IMG/VR virus record: IMGVR_UViG_3300031857_000713
Location: 1 to 34,094 of that record
DNA from: a virus
Length of the DNA: 34,094 bases
Strand: one strand, 5' to 3'
Under the pieces are notes generated by a model, which did no database searches, was not told the origin of the DNA, and saw only the letters and a program-made list of their open reading frames with translations. Made by a program: the position numbers and the translations under genes. Shown here one piece after another: positions 19,231 to 27,531 of this stretch. Every line of letters begins with the position of its first letter. Within the stretch, counting starts at the first letter, position 1.

Positions 19231-19707
19231 CTAGGCATGGAACGGCGCGAGCCACGTCGCGCGAAGAGTCGTGGTTGCCGTCAGATTCGCGGAGGTTGAG
19301 TTATGGTAAACCGTCGCTTGAGCGCCGTAGCCGGTGTTGTTGCCGACGTTGATTAGCGCTCCGGTCGATCCCGTAGTGGTCTGCGTAGTGTTCGAGTAGA
19401 TGTTCTGAGCGTGAGTTCCGCCAAAGAAGTTGAGACTAATGCTGACGGCTCGATAGCCGTTTACGTTGAGATCGGTTCCCCATATGACGGTCGCCGTGAC
19501 GTGCCATAGTCCCGCGCGCGGAAGGTTGATTACATCGCCGGCAAGATCGACCATCGCCGCGCCGGTCGTAACTGCCCCATTATCTCGAACTGAAGTCGTC
19601 AGATTCGCGCCGGTGAAAGTGTTCGTGGCGATCGTCTGCGCCGAAGTAGTCGCCTCCGCGTACGGACGCTGAAAGCGAACATCGCGCCATGAAAGCTCGA
19701 GAGTCAT
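19231..19707 (-). CDS. Tail-tip head-domain protein, paralogue A (158 aa)
   Basis: Beta-rich with the C1q/TNF-like layout: EATTSAQTIATNTFTGANL, AGLWHVTATVIWG, GYRAVSISLNFFGG, and an ending LRATWLAPFHA. It aligns along its whole length with the next gene (19711-20178), sharing EATT.SQTIAT, RAG(L/I)WHV, (Y/L)R.V.I.LN and ATWL.P. The fold and place at the tail tip fit a receptor-binding or adhesin role. Weak SD. Confidence 0.65.
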   Translation of the reverse strand: MTLELSWRDVRFQRPYAEATTSAQTIATNTFTGANLTTSVRDNGAVTTGAAMVDLAGDVINLPRAGLWHVTATVIWGTDLNVNGYRAVSISLNFFGGTHAQNIYSNTTQTTTGSTGALINVGNNTGYGAQATVYHNSTSANLTATTTLRATWLAPFHA

Positions 19708-19710
19708 CGT

Positions 19711-20178
19711 CTAGGCGATCGGTCCGAGCCACGTAGCCTTGAGAATCGAGGTAGTCGCGAGGTTCCCGCCGGAGCTCTGATTGACGCGACAATCGACGTA
19801 ATCGCCGGTCCCGCTTGCGTAGTAGAGAGTCTCCGTCGAGTGAAACGTCCCGAAGAAGCCGCCGTAGTTGTTGTTCACGTTCGCGGCGATCGTGGTCGTT
19901 CCGTTCAAGACGATATCCACGCGCCGAAGCCCGGTTCCGTTTACCGCCCATGAAGTAGAGACGAAGACGTGCCAGATACCGGCACGGCGCAGATAGCACC
20001 GGTTATTCGTCCCGTCGTGCATCGCGGTCCCGGCCAGCGCGAGCCCGTTATCGTAAGTAGCTGAAGCCGGCAGATCGGCGATCGTGGTCGTGCTCGTCGC
20101 GATCGTCTGCGATGCAGTCGTCGCCTCGTAGTAGAGACGCTGCGCGAAGATCGGATTCCGCGCGAGGGAGACGCTCAT
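19711..20178 (-). CDS. Tail-tip head-domain protein, paralogue B (155 aa)
   Basis: A paralogue of the gene at 19231-19707: YEATTASQTIATSTTTIADL, YLRRAGIWHVFVSTSW, GLRRVDIVLNGTTTI, and end ILKATWLGPIA. The cores are shared while loop regions differ, as expected for two receptor-binding heads under diversifying selection or for a heteromer. The start overlaps the upstream stop by one base. Confidence 0.65.
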   Translation of the reverse strand: MSVSLARNPIFAQRLYYEATTASQTIATSTTTIADLPASATYDNGLALAGTAMHDGTNNRCYLRRAGIWHVFVSTSWAVNGTGLRRVDIVLNGTTTIAANVNNNYGGFFGTFHSTETLYYASGTGDYVDCRVNQSSGGNLATTSILKATWLGPIA

Positions 20179-20621
20179 TACGTAAAGTAGGCGAACGTAA
20201 CGCCGTCGCCGCTCACGGTCGAGTCGAGATTCACGTCGGCGAGATTGTCGATCTCGAGCGAGATCGTATCTCCCGGATAGAGAGGGATCCCGCGCCGCGT
20301 CGCGAGAGCCGCGACTACCGTCGAGCCGCCAACGACGATGATCCCGGTGTTATCAGTCTCGGCGGTGATGACGACCTGCTTACAAGCGGTCGAGCTCGCA
20401 AGCGTCACGCGAGTTCCCGCAGTCGTGACAACCTTCCGGTCGTCCGCGATCCCGGTTATGCCCGAAGTCGAGGCGACCGGGAGAGGATTCGTAGCTGAAG
20501 CGTCGTTAGCCGTGCCATCGGCGCCCCACGTCACCTTTACCCGCTGATAATGATTGCCGCCGATATCGTCGGTTGCGACACTCGTTCCGGTGCCAGCGGT
20601 AATCGGTACGTTGTCAGCCAT
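20178..20621 (-). CDS. Virion structural protein, tail region (147 aa)
   Basis: The N-terminus MADNVPITAGTGTSVATDDIGGNHYQRVKVTWGADG (given here in pieces: ITAGTGTSVATDD and HYQRVKVTWG) is a pattern seen in many phage tail or decoration proteins. The C-terminal part is a beta sandwich (RVTLASSTACKQVVITAETD, IPLYPGDTISLEIDNLADV). ATG 20621 has SD AAGGAG. A trimeric tail-tip or decoration role is inferred. Confidence 0.6.
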   Translation of the reverse strand: MADNVPITAGTGTSVATDDIGGNHYQRVKVTWGADGTANDASATNPLPVASTSGITGIADDRKVVTTAGTRVTLASSTACKQVVITAETDNTGIIVVGGSTVVAALATRRGIPLYPGDTISLEIDNLADVNLDSTVSGDGVTFAYFT

Positions 20622-20630
20622 CGTTTCTCC

Positions 20631-21452
20631 TTACGTCCACGCGGAGCGGTAGATGAGATCCGCTCGCGGAGATCCACTTATCGAAGAGCCCGTGAGAGTG
20701 ACCGTGCCGGTCCCGGTCGGAAGCTCGAACCAATCAGAAGCGCCGGCGTTCAGCGTGCTAAGAGAGTTGATCGAACCGTTCGTTCTTACCGTGCGATTCT
20801 GCACGTCGATCTCGAGGTAATCCGTAGGCCCGACCGTTCCGGTGAAAGTCAGACCAGCGCCGCCACTCGTAAGCCGAATGACCGGCGAAGTGATCTCCCC
20901 GTAGATGCGGATGATCGGCGGCGTAGGGATCGAACCGGAGTTCGTGAAACTGCACGTATTACCCGTGGCCGCGTTCGTGACGACGTTCCCGATGCCGGTC
21001 GTCTGCGTCTGCGAGTAGACGCGAGGATCGCCGCAGACCAGCGTCGCGGCGTATTGAAGGAGACGCGAGCCGTCCGTTAGGACGAGCGGCTGAAGCGATG
21101 AAAGCTGAGCGCCGGCCTGAAGAGCCTCGCCGCTCGCGTCGCGCGTCCACTTCAGAGTCCCGGCGGTGCTGATCGCCGAATAGAACGCCTTCGAGATCGC
21201 GTCGAACTGATCGAAGGAGTCCTCGATCGACGATCCGACGATCTCGCCGTCGAGCGTCACGTAGCGCGGCCCGGAATACTTCGTTCTCACGTACGCGCCG
21301 GCCTGCTGACCGCGGTTCGTGACGAGCTCGCGAAGAGACGGCGTTCCCTGCAAGCCTTCCGCGCGGACGACGACGTTCTTCGTGCCGATCGCGGTCGAGT
21401 GAAGAGTGACGGCTGAGCCGGTCGGCGGCTCGAAGGTAATAGAAGAGATCAT
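20631..21452 (-). CDS. Distal tail protein (Dit-like, 273 aa)
   Basis: The order after tape measure and the sequence fit Dit: ITFEPPTGSAVTLHSTAIG, SLRELVTNRGQQAGAYVRTK, SGPRYVTLDGEIVGSS, a phage-tail fold N-domain, then a galectin-like beta domain (YGEITSPVIRLTSGGAGLTF) and DYLEIDVQNRTVRTNG, which is a typical Dit C-terminal motif. It forms a hexamer at the tail tip joining tube and hub. The ATG overlaps the tape measure stop (4-bp overlap). Confidence 0.8.
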   Translation of the reverse strand: MISSITFEPPTGSAVTLHSTAIGTKNVVVRAEGLQGTPSLRELVTNRGQQAGAYVRTKYSGPRYVTLDGEIVGSSIEDSFDQFDAISKAFYSAISTAGTLKWTRDASGEALQAGAQLSSLQPLVLTDGSRLLQYAATLVCGDPRVYSQTQTTGIGNVVTNAATGNTCSFTNSGSIPTPPIIRIYGEITSPVIRLTSGGAGLTFTGTVGPTDYLEIDVQNRTVRTNGSINSLSTLNAGASDWFELPTGTGTVTLTGSSISGSPRADLIYRSAWT

Positions 21453-24094
21453 CGCGTCGCCAACTGCCAGCCGATCTCCCGCGCGAGGAGCCGCGGATCA
21501 TCCGCTGCGCCTCGAACCGCGTTGATCGTAATATTCGTTACGCCGGCCGCTCCGCCCATTCGCTGAGTTCGCGTTCCGCTGAGAACGTTCATCCCGGAAC
21601 GCGAAGCCATGATGAGCTCCGGCCCGGTCTCGCCGACCATCGTCACGACGCCCGGAGAGAGCATCCCGCCGGAAGCCTTACCCTTCGTCTTCTTCTTCTT
21701 CTTCGGAGCCTTCGGGACGCTCGGAACCTTGAAGCCCTGCGTCTTCCCGATCACGCCCGCGGTCGCGTCCGTCTTACTGACTGCCGGACCGCCAGCGCCA
21801 GCAAGCTGCCCCGCGAACTGCGAGAACGAGATAACCCCGTTCATAAGATTGTCGATCAGAGATCGCACGCCTTCGGAGAACGCATACGTCGCCGCGGCCG
21901 CCTCGTTATTCGATCGAGCGATATCGTCGTTTCGCTGCTGCTCCTCGAGTACGAGACGCTCGCGCTCCTCCTTCGCGGCCTCCTGCCGAGCGGTCTCTTC
22001 CGCGCGGAGCGCGTTCTGCTCATTGATAAGCCGCTGAAGCCGATCGGCTCCGTAGCGCTCATCGAGCGCGGCAAGCTGCGAGTTGAGTTGATCCTTCAGT
22101 TCCAGATCGCCTCGGGCCTCCGCGCGCGCAATCTGCGCGTTGAGCCGCGTTCGCTGCCGCTGATAGTTCGCTTGAACGGCCGCGTTCCCGGCCTCGCCCT
22201 GCGTCTGCGAGATAAGCGCCGTGAGCTCCTGATCGCGAGACGTGAACTCACTCGAGGCGCCCATCTCGCCGGTGAGCCGCGCATAGTCGCGCTGAAAGTC
22301 TTCGAGCGCGTTCTGATTGCGCGCCGCGTTACGAGCCGCGTCGTTCTGATCGAGAGTTGCGTTCAACTGCCCGAGCCTCGCCTGCGCGATCTGATCCTCG
22401 AGAGCTCGCCGAGCCTGAAGGACCGTATTCGCGCGCTCGAGCTCGCCGAGCTCTTTATTCGTCGCCCGGAGGAGCTCTTTCTGATTCTTCAGCGCTCGAC
22501 GACCGGCCGCATCCTTACGTCCCGCGAGCCGCTCGAGGTTCTGCTCCAGAGCCGCCTTGAGCTCCGAGAGTCGCAGCGTACGCTCAGCGATCGTCGCCTC
22601 GTTCAGATCTGACGGATTCCCGGCGGTCGGACGGCCGGCACTTCCCGGAGCTACCGGTCCCGCAGCGGCGCGAGCTCGAGGCCCGCCTGCGCCGCGGGCT
22701 CCCGGCTCGACACTTCGCGAGCTAGCGCCGCCTCGCGGCTCGAAGTATGGCGAGCGCGGATCGCTTCCGCCACGGATGCCGAGAATCCCCTTCAGCCATC
22801 CGGGAAGGTTCGCGGAGAACCAATCATTGACGCGCTTCGCGAGCTCCGGACCGAAGAGGATTATTCCCGCGATGATTCCGGCCGCCAGTCCGCGGCCGAT
22901 CCACTTTCCGACGAACTTTCCGCCCTTCTCGAACTTCTTCCCGCGGCCGCCGGCAGTCATAACGCCGCCACTAGCGGAGTTAGCCGCCGAGTTAGCCGCT
23001 GAGTTCATCGCAGCGCTTCCCGCGGTCGAGCCGGACCTGCGAAGAGTCGAGACGAGCTTCCCGCCAAGCGTGCCGGCCGCCTTCAGAAACGAGCTCATCC
23101 CGGAGATCGCGCCGGCGAACTTGATCGCCTTGATCGCGAGCCCCACGGCGGCGAGGTACGCGGCCATCTTGACGATCTTCGGATTCGCAGCGGCGAACTC
23201 GAAGACGGCTTTCGCGGCGTCGCCGAGAGCGCTAACCGCCGGCTTGATCGCGTTCCAGATCTCCTTGAGTTTCGCGGCGAACTTTCCGCCCTCGCCCTTC
23301 CCTGACCGCATCTCGGCGATGAACTCAGAGAGCTTCTCGGCGCCCTTCGCGACGTACGGAAGGACCGCCGTTCCGAGAGTGACCCTCACGGCGTATAGCG
23401 CGGTATTGAGATCGCGCTGCGCCTTCGTAGCGGCGAGCCCCTGCTCGACCTGCTTCTGCGTGAGACCGGGAACGAGCGCCAACTGCTCGCGGAGAGCCTT
23501 CGAGCCGCCCTCGAAGAGCGGAATAAGCTCGCGAGCGTTACGACCGAAAAGAGCCTGCGCGACCTGCGCCTTCCCGGTGCTATCCCCTAAGCGCTTGAAG
23601 CCGTCGGCGGACTGAAGAAGGATCCGAGAAACGTCGCCGCGACGGATCGCGTCCTGCGAGACGCCGAGCTTGCGGAAGTTGTCGGCTGCGGCGCCGGTGC
23701 CAGTCTTCGCGGCCTCGATCGAACCGGCGAGCTTGACGAAACTCTTCGACGCCTTATCGGTGCCGATATTGCGCATCTTGAGCGCGCCGGCAAGCCGAGA
23801 GGCTTCATCTGCCGAGAGCCCCGTCGCGCGCTGAAGCTGCCGCGTCGCCTTCGCGAGATCGCTCGTCTCCTGAACGCTCTTCCGAAGCTCATTCGCTGCC
23901 AGAGAGACCGCGCCGATACCGGCCGCGGCGCCGAGCGCCGCCTTACCGATCGACCGGAAGTTATTCTTCTTCCCGGCTCCCTTGAGAGAGCGATCGAACT
24001 TGTCAGTCTGACCGATCGCGCGCTTGAGTTCACGCTTGTAGGCGTCGAAGTCTGCGCCGAACCGAATCGTCGGCTTTATCGCTTTACCGGCCAC
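21449..24094 (-). CDS. Tape measure protein (881 aa)
   Basis: A long mostly helical protein with features of TMPs: FDAYKRELKRAIGQTDKF at the start, KATRQLQRATGLSADEASRL and LVPGLTQKQVEQGLAATKAQ, hydrophobic segments around residues 300-345 and 395-415 (GLAAGIIAGIILFGPELA), a coiled coil (RAEETARQEAAKEERERLVL), and VGETGPELIMAS near the end, a motif typical of tape measures. At about 0.15 nm per residue the tail would be roughly 130 nm. GTG 24094 overlaps the end of the frameshifted chaperone. Confidence 0.95.
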   Translation of the reverse strand: MAGKAIKPTIRFGADFDAYKRELKRAIGQTDKFDRSLKGAGKKNNFRSIGKAALGAAAGIGAVSLAANELRKSVQETSDLAKATRQLQRATGLSADEASRLAGALKMRNIGTDKASKSFVKLAGSIEAAKTGTGAAADNFRKLGVSQDAIRRGDVSRILLQSADGFKRLGDSTGKAQVAQALFGRNARELIPLFEGGSKALREQLALVPGLTQKQVEQGLAATKAQRDLNTALYAVRVTLGTAVLPYVAKGAEKLSEFIAEMRSGKGEGGKFAAKLKEIWNAIKPAVSALGDAAKAVFEFAAANPKIVKMAAYLAAVGLAIKAIKFAGAISGMSSFLKAAGTLGGKLVSTLRRSGSTAGSAAMNSAANSAANSASGGVMTAGGRGKKFEKGGKFVGKWIGRGLAAGIIAGIILFGPELAKRVNDWFSANLPGWLKGILGIRGGSDPRSPYFEPRGGASSRSVEPGARGAGGPRARAAAGPVAPGSAGRPTAGNPSDLNEATIAERTLRLSELKAALEQNLERLAGRKDAAGRRALKNQKELLRATNKELGELERANTVLQARRALEDQIAQARLGQLNATLDQNDAARNAARNQNALEDFQRDYARLTGEMGASSEFTSRDQELTALISQTQGEAGNAAVQANYQRQRTRLNAQIARAEARGDLELKDQLNSQLAALDERYGADRLQRLINEQNALRAEETARQEAAKEERERLVLEEQQRNDDIARSNNEAAAATYAFSEGVRSLIDNLMNGVISFSQFAGQLAGAGGPAVSKTDATAGVIGKTQGFKVPSVPKAPKKKKKTKGKASGGMLSPGVVTMVGETGPELIMASRSGMNVLSGTRTQRMGGAAGVTNITINAVRGAADDPRLLAREIGWQLATR

Positions 24095-24532
24095 GCTCAG
24101 CGCTCCTCTTCAACTCGTTTACGTCTTTCGCGATCGCGTTCAACTCCTCGACCGTGAGCTCGTCGATCTCCCACGGCCGGATCCCATATATCCGCGCGAG
24201 CGTCGGAGTCCAGAAGCCGCGCGCGGTTAGGAAGGGTCGTCGGCCTTCTTCTTCGAGCTCTTCTTCTTCGGCTCGTCGTCCTCGAGCTCCTCATCGTCGA
24301 GAAACTCGATATCGGTTAGCGTCCAGTCGAGCGCGACCTGCTCACTTACGACGCGACCTGATCGGCCGGCGGCGATCATTACGAACGCGATAATCACGCT
24401 AGGGTCGCCGGCCTCGAGCGCGTCCGGCACCTGCGCCGGCATGAGCCCGGTCTGCGACTTCAGAAGCGCCATCTCGCGAAACGTGAGCTCCTCCGGCATC
24501 GCGTACGTTCCGATCGGTGTCTTTATCTGCAT
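24084..24532 (-). CDS. Tail assembly chaperone, G-T fusion by -1 frameshift
   Basis: The zero-frame product (24227-24532, 101 aa) has TFREMALLKSQTGLMPAQVP and ends after SSKKKADDPS. In the -1 frame, open beyond that stop to TAA 24084-24086, the sequence encodes LARIYGIRPWEIDELT and VEELNAIAKDVNELKRSAER, the hallmark of the T part of siphovirus tail chaperones. A programmed -1 shift must occur between about 24226 and 24270. No canonical slippery heptamer is present; candidates are CCCTTCC just before the stop and the AAG repeats. The chaperones guide tape-measure and tube assembly. Confidence 0.8.
24227..24532 (-). CDS. Tail assembly chaperone G (unshifted form, 101 aa)
   Basis: The product without frameshift. 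N-terminal helices (MPEELTFREMALLKSQTGLM, PSVIIAFVMIAAGRSG) are followed by an acidic-then-basic tail (DDEELEDDEPKKKSSKKKAD). ATG 24532 has SD TAGGAGAG. In well-studied siphophages the G form is more abundant than G-T, and both surround the tape measure during assembly. Confidence 0.8.
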   Translation of the reverse strand: MQIKTPIGTYAMPEELTFREMALLKSQTGLMPAQVPDALEAGDPSVIIAFVMIAAGRSGRVVSEQVALDWTLTDIEFLDDEELEDDEPKKKSSKKKADDPS

Positions 24533-24550
24533 GGTCTCTCTCCTATCTCT

Positions 24551-25075
24551 CTAGGTCAGTCGGACTTTCTGCATCGTCCGCTCCATTACGTCCTCGATCT
24601 CCCGGATTACCTCCGGCTCTTTGCCGGCGGCACCGGGCGCGAGGAAGGCGAGCGGTCCGAGCTCTTTCGGATACCCCGGCGGCGTCTGCCAGAGATCCGG
24701 TACTCGCGACGCCGTGGTCTGCGCCCAAACTGAGCGCTTGACGACGTTTCGATACCCGGTCTTCGCGCCGGTGTACCGAACCTGCGAGCCCCCGTACTCA
24801 TAGACCGCCGGGTACGGGAAGCCCTTATTCGTGGCCGAAGCCGTGAGCGCGATATCGGCGGCTCGAGGCTTGACGAGATACTTCGTAGAGAGCTTGCGCG
24901 TAGCGCCAATCAGTCTCTTTCTCGTAGCCTCGAGCTCGGCGCCTTTCTTGGCGCTCTCGCCGATCTTGCGGAGCTCAGCCTTGAACTCCTTCTGAAGCTC
25001 CGGATCAGAGTCCTTGAGAGCTTTCAGTAGATCCGAGTATCCATCGATTAGGAATCCCGGATCTGTAGCGGCCAT
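24551..25075 (-). CDS. HK97 gp10-like tail completion protein (174 aa)
   Basis: A basic helical N-half (YSDLLKALKDSDPELQKEFK, LRKIGESAKKGAELEATRKR) is followed by ALTASATNKGFPYPAVYEYG and QTPPGYPKELGPLAFLAPG with a final helix (EPEVIREIEDVMERTMQKVR). This is the pattern of HK97 gp10-like neck/tail proteins: the pairs Y-x-E-Y/F and P-a-l. The start at ATG 25075 was chosen because longer frames cover the tail tube gene. It probably sits at the head-tail interface or tube top. Gene order here is slightly unusual, lying between tail tube and chaperone. Confidence 0.65.
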   Translation of the reverse strand: MAATDPGFLIDGYSDLLKALKDSDPELQKEFKAELRKIGESAKKGAELEATRKRLIGATRKLSTKYLVKPRAADIALTASATNKGFPYPAVYEYGGSQVRYTGAKTGYRNVVKRSVWAQTTASRVPDLWQTPPGYPKELGPLAFLAPGAAGKEPEVIREIEDVMERTMQKVRLT

Positions 25076-25077
25076 CC

Positions 25078-26037
25078 TTACGGAGCGGAGTCCGAGTTCA
25101 CGACCGTTACCTTCAGCGGCGAATCGGTCCCGTTGTAGAGAGCCTTCGCCGTGAGCGGCTGCTGCACGATGCCGGGACCGTCCACGGTCGGAGTCGATCC
25201 GTCGAACCGGACGACCGGCATATTGAACTCGATCGAGCGCTTCACGCCGCCGGAGATCACGGAGCCTTCCCACTTCGCGACTAGCGAAGCCGTGGTTCCA
25301 TTGATTACGCGGTTGTATTCAGTCAGCGAAGCGAACTCCGCGTTCACTTCAGCGGTGATCTCGACCATGCTCGCCGCGACCGGCTCGCGAATAGTCGCGC
25401 TGCCGAGCGAATAACGCTCAGCATCCAGACCCGTATTGACGCTGATCGAGATATCCGTGCAGTTGTACGAACTGCCCCCCACGGAGATAGTCGCCCCCGT
25501 GAAAGATAGAAGCTCCTGCGAAGCCGGATAGCTCGCCGAAGTAATCGATCCCGTGGTCTCATCCTTCCCGATAACCGAGAACTCTCCGGTTAGAAGACCG
25601 TTCACTTCATTAGCGAACGTCGCCTCCGAGAGCTTCACGCCGGAATAAGTGAAAGCGCGGACGGTGCCGGAGTTATCCGGCCGGCCGACTTCCATCGTGA
25701 ACGCGAGCCCGTGCGGATCGCCGAGCGTACACTCGTGCGTGTACGGACCAGCGCCGGTTGTCGAAGCTGCTCCGAGAAGATGCTTGAACAGAATCCCGGA
25801 GTTCTCCGAGGTCATATCGAGAGCGAAGCTCCCCTCGACGCTGCGCTGCCCGGCGACCCATCGATCCGAACGGACGACGCGGTTCCCGGCTCGCAGACCC
25901 TCACTCTCGATCCTCTCGATCGTGAGCGCGAGACTCTCCGAAGTGAACTCAGTCCATCTATTCGGCGTAACGGCGGTTCCGACCGTCGATTCTGCGCCGA
26001 AGCCAAGCTGAGCGGCTAGACCGCTTCTGATTGCCAT
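25078..26037 (-). CDS. Major tail (tube) protein (319 aa)
   Basis: It begins AIRSGLAAQLGFGAESTVGT with TPNRWTEFTSESLALTIERI, very like actinophage and phage tail-tube proteins (phage_tube family), and has ALDMTSENSGILFKHLLGA, VKLSEATFANEVNGLLTGEF and further beta segments. The C-terminal third (from about residue 225) is an extra beta domain. It polymerises around the tape measure. It is preceded by connectors and followed by gp10-like and chaperone genes. Confidence 0.85.
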   Translation of the reverse strand: MAIRSGLAAQLGFGAESTVGTAVTPNRWTEFTSESLALTIERIESEGLRAGNRVVRSDRWVAGQRSVEGSFALDMTSENSGILFKHLLGAASTTGAGPYTHECTLGDPHGLAFTMEVGRPDNSGTVRAFTYSGVKLSEATFANEVNGLLTGEFSVIGKDETTGSITSASYPASQELLSFTGATISVGGSSYNCTDISISVNTGLDAERYSLGSATIREPVAASMVEITAEVNAEFASLTEYNRVINGTTASLVAKWEGSVISGGVKRSIEFNMPVVRFDGSTPTVDGPGIVQQPLTAKALYNGTDSPLKVTVVNSDSAP

Positions 26038-26040
26038 TGT

Positions 26041-26235
26041 TTACTCCTCCTCGCCCTTAGCGGGCTTCGTCTTCTTCTTGCCCGCGGAGCCCTTGAAGTC
26101 TCCACGTCCGACCAGTTCCCTTCCGAGCTCGGCGGAGACCTCGACGGTCCCGTCGCGATCGACCTCGATCTCCGGACCACCATCGGCCGGAACGATGACG
26201 AGCCGCTCGTGCGGCCCGAGATACTTCACCTTCAT
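26041..26235 (-). CDS. Small structural-region protein (64 aa)
   Basis: MKVKYLGPHERLVIVPADGG, a short beta hairpin (PEIEVDRDGTVEVSAELGRE, LVGRGDFKG) and a Lys-rich tail (GKKKTKPAKGEEE). Small proteins starting with K-V-x-Y-x-G-P next to tail tube genes recur in siphophages; a possible role is connector or decoration. No enzymatic motif. Confidence 0.6.
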   Translation of the reverse strand: MKVKYLGPHERLVIVPADGGPEIEVDRDGTVEVSAELGRELVGRGDFKGSAGKKKTKPAKGEEE

Positions 26236-26245
26236 AGAAAGCTCC

Positions 26246-26698
26246 TTAGAATCGGCGCGTCGCGGTAATGCCGAGCGTGACGACGCTTTGCCGCGCCTGA
26301 TCTGACGCGAACTCTTCGAGAGAGAACGGGCTCGCGACCTCGGCGACGCGAACCGTTCCGCTTACTTCGGGATCTTCACGAACGGCGTCTTCTACTTCTG
26401 CGGCGAGCTCGAACGCGCGCTCCGTGCACTCTTTCTGCATCTGCCCCTCGCGCAGACAGGAGCAATAGACGGTCATCGTGAAGGTTTCATCTTTCCGGCG
26501 TGCCGCGGCGGTAGCGCCGAGCGTCGCGTACTCCTGCGACCCGTCGATATCGCCGAGCGCCACGAACTCACGCGAGCCCGATCCGCTGACCGGAGCTCCG
26601 TAGCTGACCGTGACCCCGGAGAGCCCGGAGCGCGCCTGAAGCGCGACTAAGAGAGCCGCCTTGAACGCCGGCGCCGAGCTCTTATACGTCGCGCTCAC
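26246..26698 (-). CDS. Tail terminator or neck protein (150 aa)
   Basis: Starts at GTG 26698 (SATYKSSAPAFKAALLVALQ), forming GTGA with the upstream connector stop. The later parts are beta and helix: VTVSYGAPVSGSGSREFVAL, DETFTMTVYCSCLREG, CTERAFELAAEVEDAVREDP, VTLGITATRRF. The order and alpha-beta-alpha pattern fit tail-terminator (gpU-like) proteins that end tube growth and join the head. Longer frame extends upstream but overlaps the connector. Confidence 0.6.
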   Translation of the reverse strand: MSATYKSSAPAFKAALLVALQARSGLSGVTVSYGAPVSGSGSREFVALGDIDGSQEYATLGATAAARRKDETFTMTVYCSCLREGQMQKECTERAFELAAEVEDAVREDPEVSGTVRVAEVASPFSLEEFASDQARQSVVTLGITATRRF

Positions 26699-27321
26699 TT
26701 GAAGCCGTGGCGACGGTAGGGAGAGAGCATCCGGATCGACGCGGCCGGGAGCGCGTAGTTCGTCGGCCGATCCGGTCCTAGCTGACGGGGATCGTCGAGC
26801 ACGTCGCCGAGATCGAGCGCGGGAACGTCGCGACGGAGCGATGAAGCGGTCGCGACGATCGCGGCCTGCTTCACGTCGTTCGGGATCGAGGCGAACCCCC
26901 ACGCGCCCGCAATCTCAACCTGCGTCCGGCCGAAGTAGCGCGCCGAGTCGGAGTCGAAGAGCGTCACCAGAGACGAGAACCGAACGCGCGTATATACGCC
27001 GTGCGGAGCGGCGACGGGCTCGAGTTGATAGTCGCGCGTCGCGGTCAGAGTCTCCGGCTGCGCGTCTTCGGGATGAAGCCGCAGCGTCGAGATCGTCCGC
27101 AGATCGTACGGCGCGAGATCGACTGAGAGGTTCCCCACGGGGAGCTCGAACGTGCGAGTCGCCGAAGCGGTCGGCGTGAACTCGCGCTGCGTGTATTGCG
27201 TGATCGCAGCGGAGATCGCGGTGATCGTCGAGTCGATCAGAGTATCGCGGCCGGTGTCAGCGGCCGGGAGCTCGAGGAACGCCCGAACCTCCGATCGCGA
27301 GCATAGATCGCCGGCGGCCAT
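26695..27321 (-). CDS. Head-tail connector, gp6-like adaptor (208 aa)
   Basis: The N-terminal region SRSEVRAFLELPAADTGRDT, LIDSTITAISAAITQYTQRE (helical) resembles the HK97 gp6 / phage_connect_1 adaptor fold, and is followed by a beta insertion (TRTFELPVGNLSVDLAPYDL) and VKQAAIVATASSLRRDVP. Such adaptors form a ring below the portal. ATG 27321 has a weak SD. It follows the small protein at 27324-27503. Confidence 0.7.
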   Translation of the reverse strand: MAAGDLCSRSEVRAFLELPAADTGRDTLIDSTITAISAAITQYTQREFTPTASATRTFELPVGNLSVDLAPYDLRTISTLRLHPEDAQPETLTATRDYQLEPVAAPHGVYTRVRFSSLVTLFDSDSARYFGRTQVEIAGAWGFASIPNDVKQAAIVATASSLRRDVPALDLGDVLDDPRQLGPDRPTNYALPAASIRMLSPYRRHGFK

Positions 27322-27323
27322 CT

Positions 27324-27503
27324 CTAGCGCTTCTCAGTCTTCGTCTTCGAGGTTCGCTTCGTCGAGCGCTTCGCCTTCGGCGCGCCTTCGTGACCGTAGA
27401 ACTTCAACTGCTCATCGACGAGCTTCGCGCCGGCCTTGTCGCCGCGCTTCTCGTATGCCGCGCGCTCCTCGAGGAGACCGCGGATTACGTCTTCATTACT
27501 CAT
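27324..27503 (-). CDS. Small basic head-module protein (59 aa)
   Basis: MSNEDVIRGLLEERAAYEKR and GDKAGAKLVDEQLKFYGHEG form a helical hairpin, then a Lys/Arg/Thr-rich tail (KAKRSTKRTSKTKTEKR). ATG 27503 has a strong SD (GGGAGGG). The same design, helix pair plus basic tail, is common in small genes after capsid in actinophages. Role unknown, perhaps DNA or capsid contact. Confidence 0.7.
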   Translation of the reverse strand: MSNEDVIRGLLEERAAYEKRGDKAGAKLVDEQLKFYGHEGAPKAKRSTKRTSKTKTEKR

Positions 27504-27531
27504 AGATCCCTCCCGCGAGATCGGTAGTTAT

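Noticed and set aside
24097-24294. A 65-aa Arg-rich ORF between chaperone and tape measure
   Set aside because: It is in the +1 frame and is a poly-Arg shadow; the -1 frame carries the recognisable T domain.
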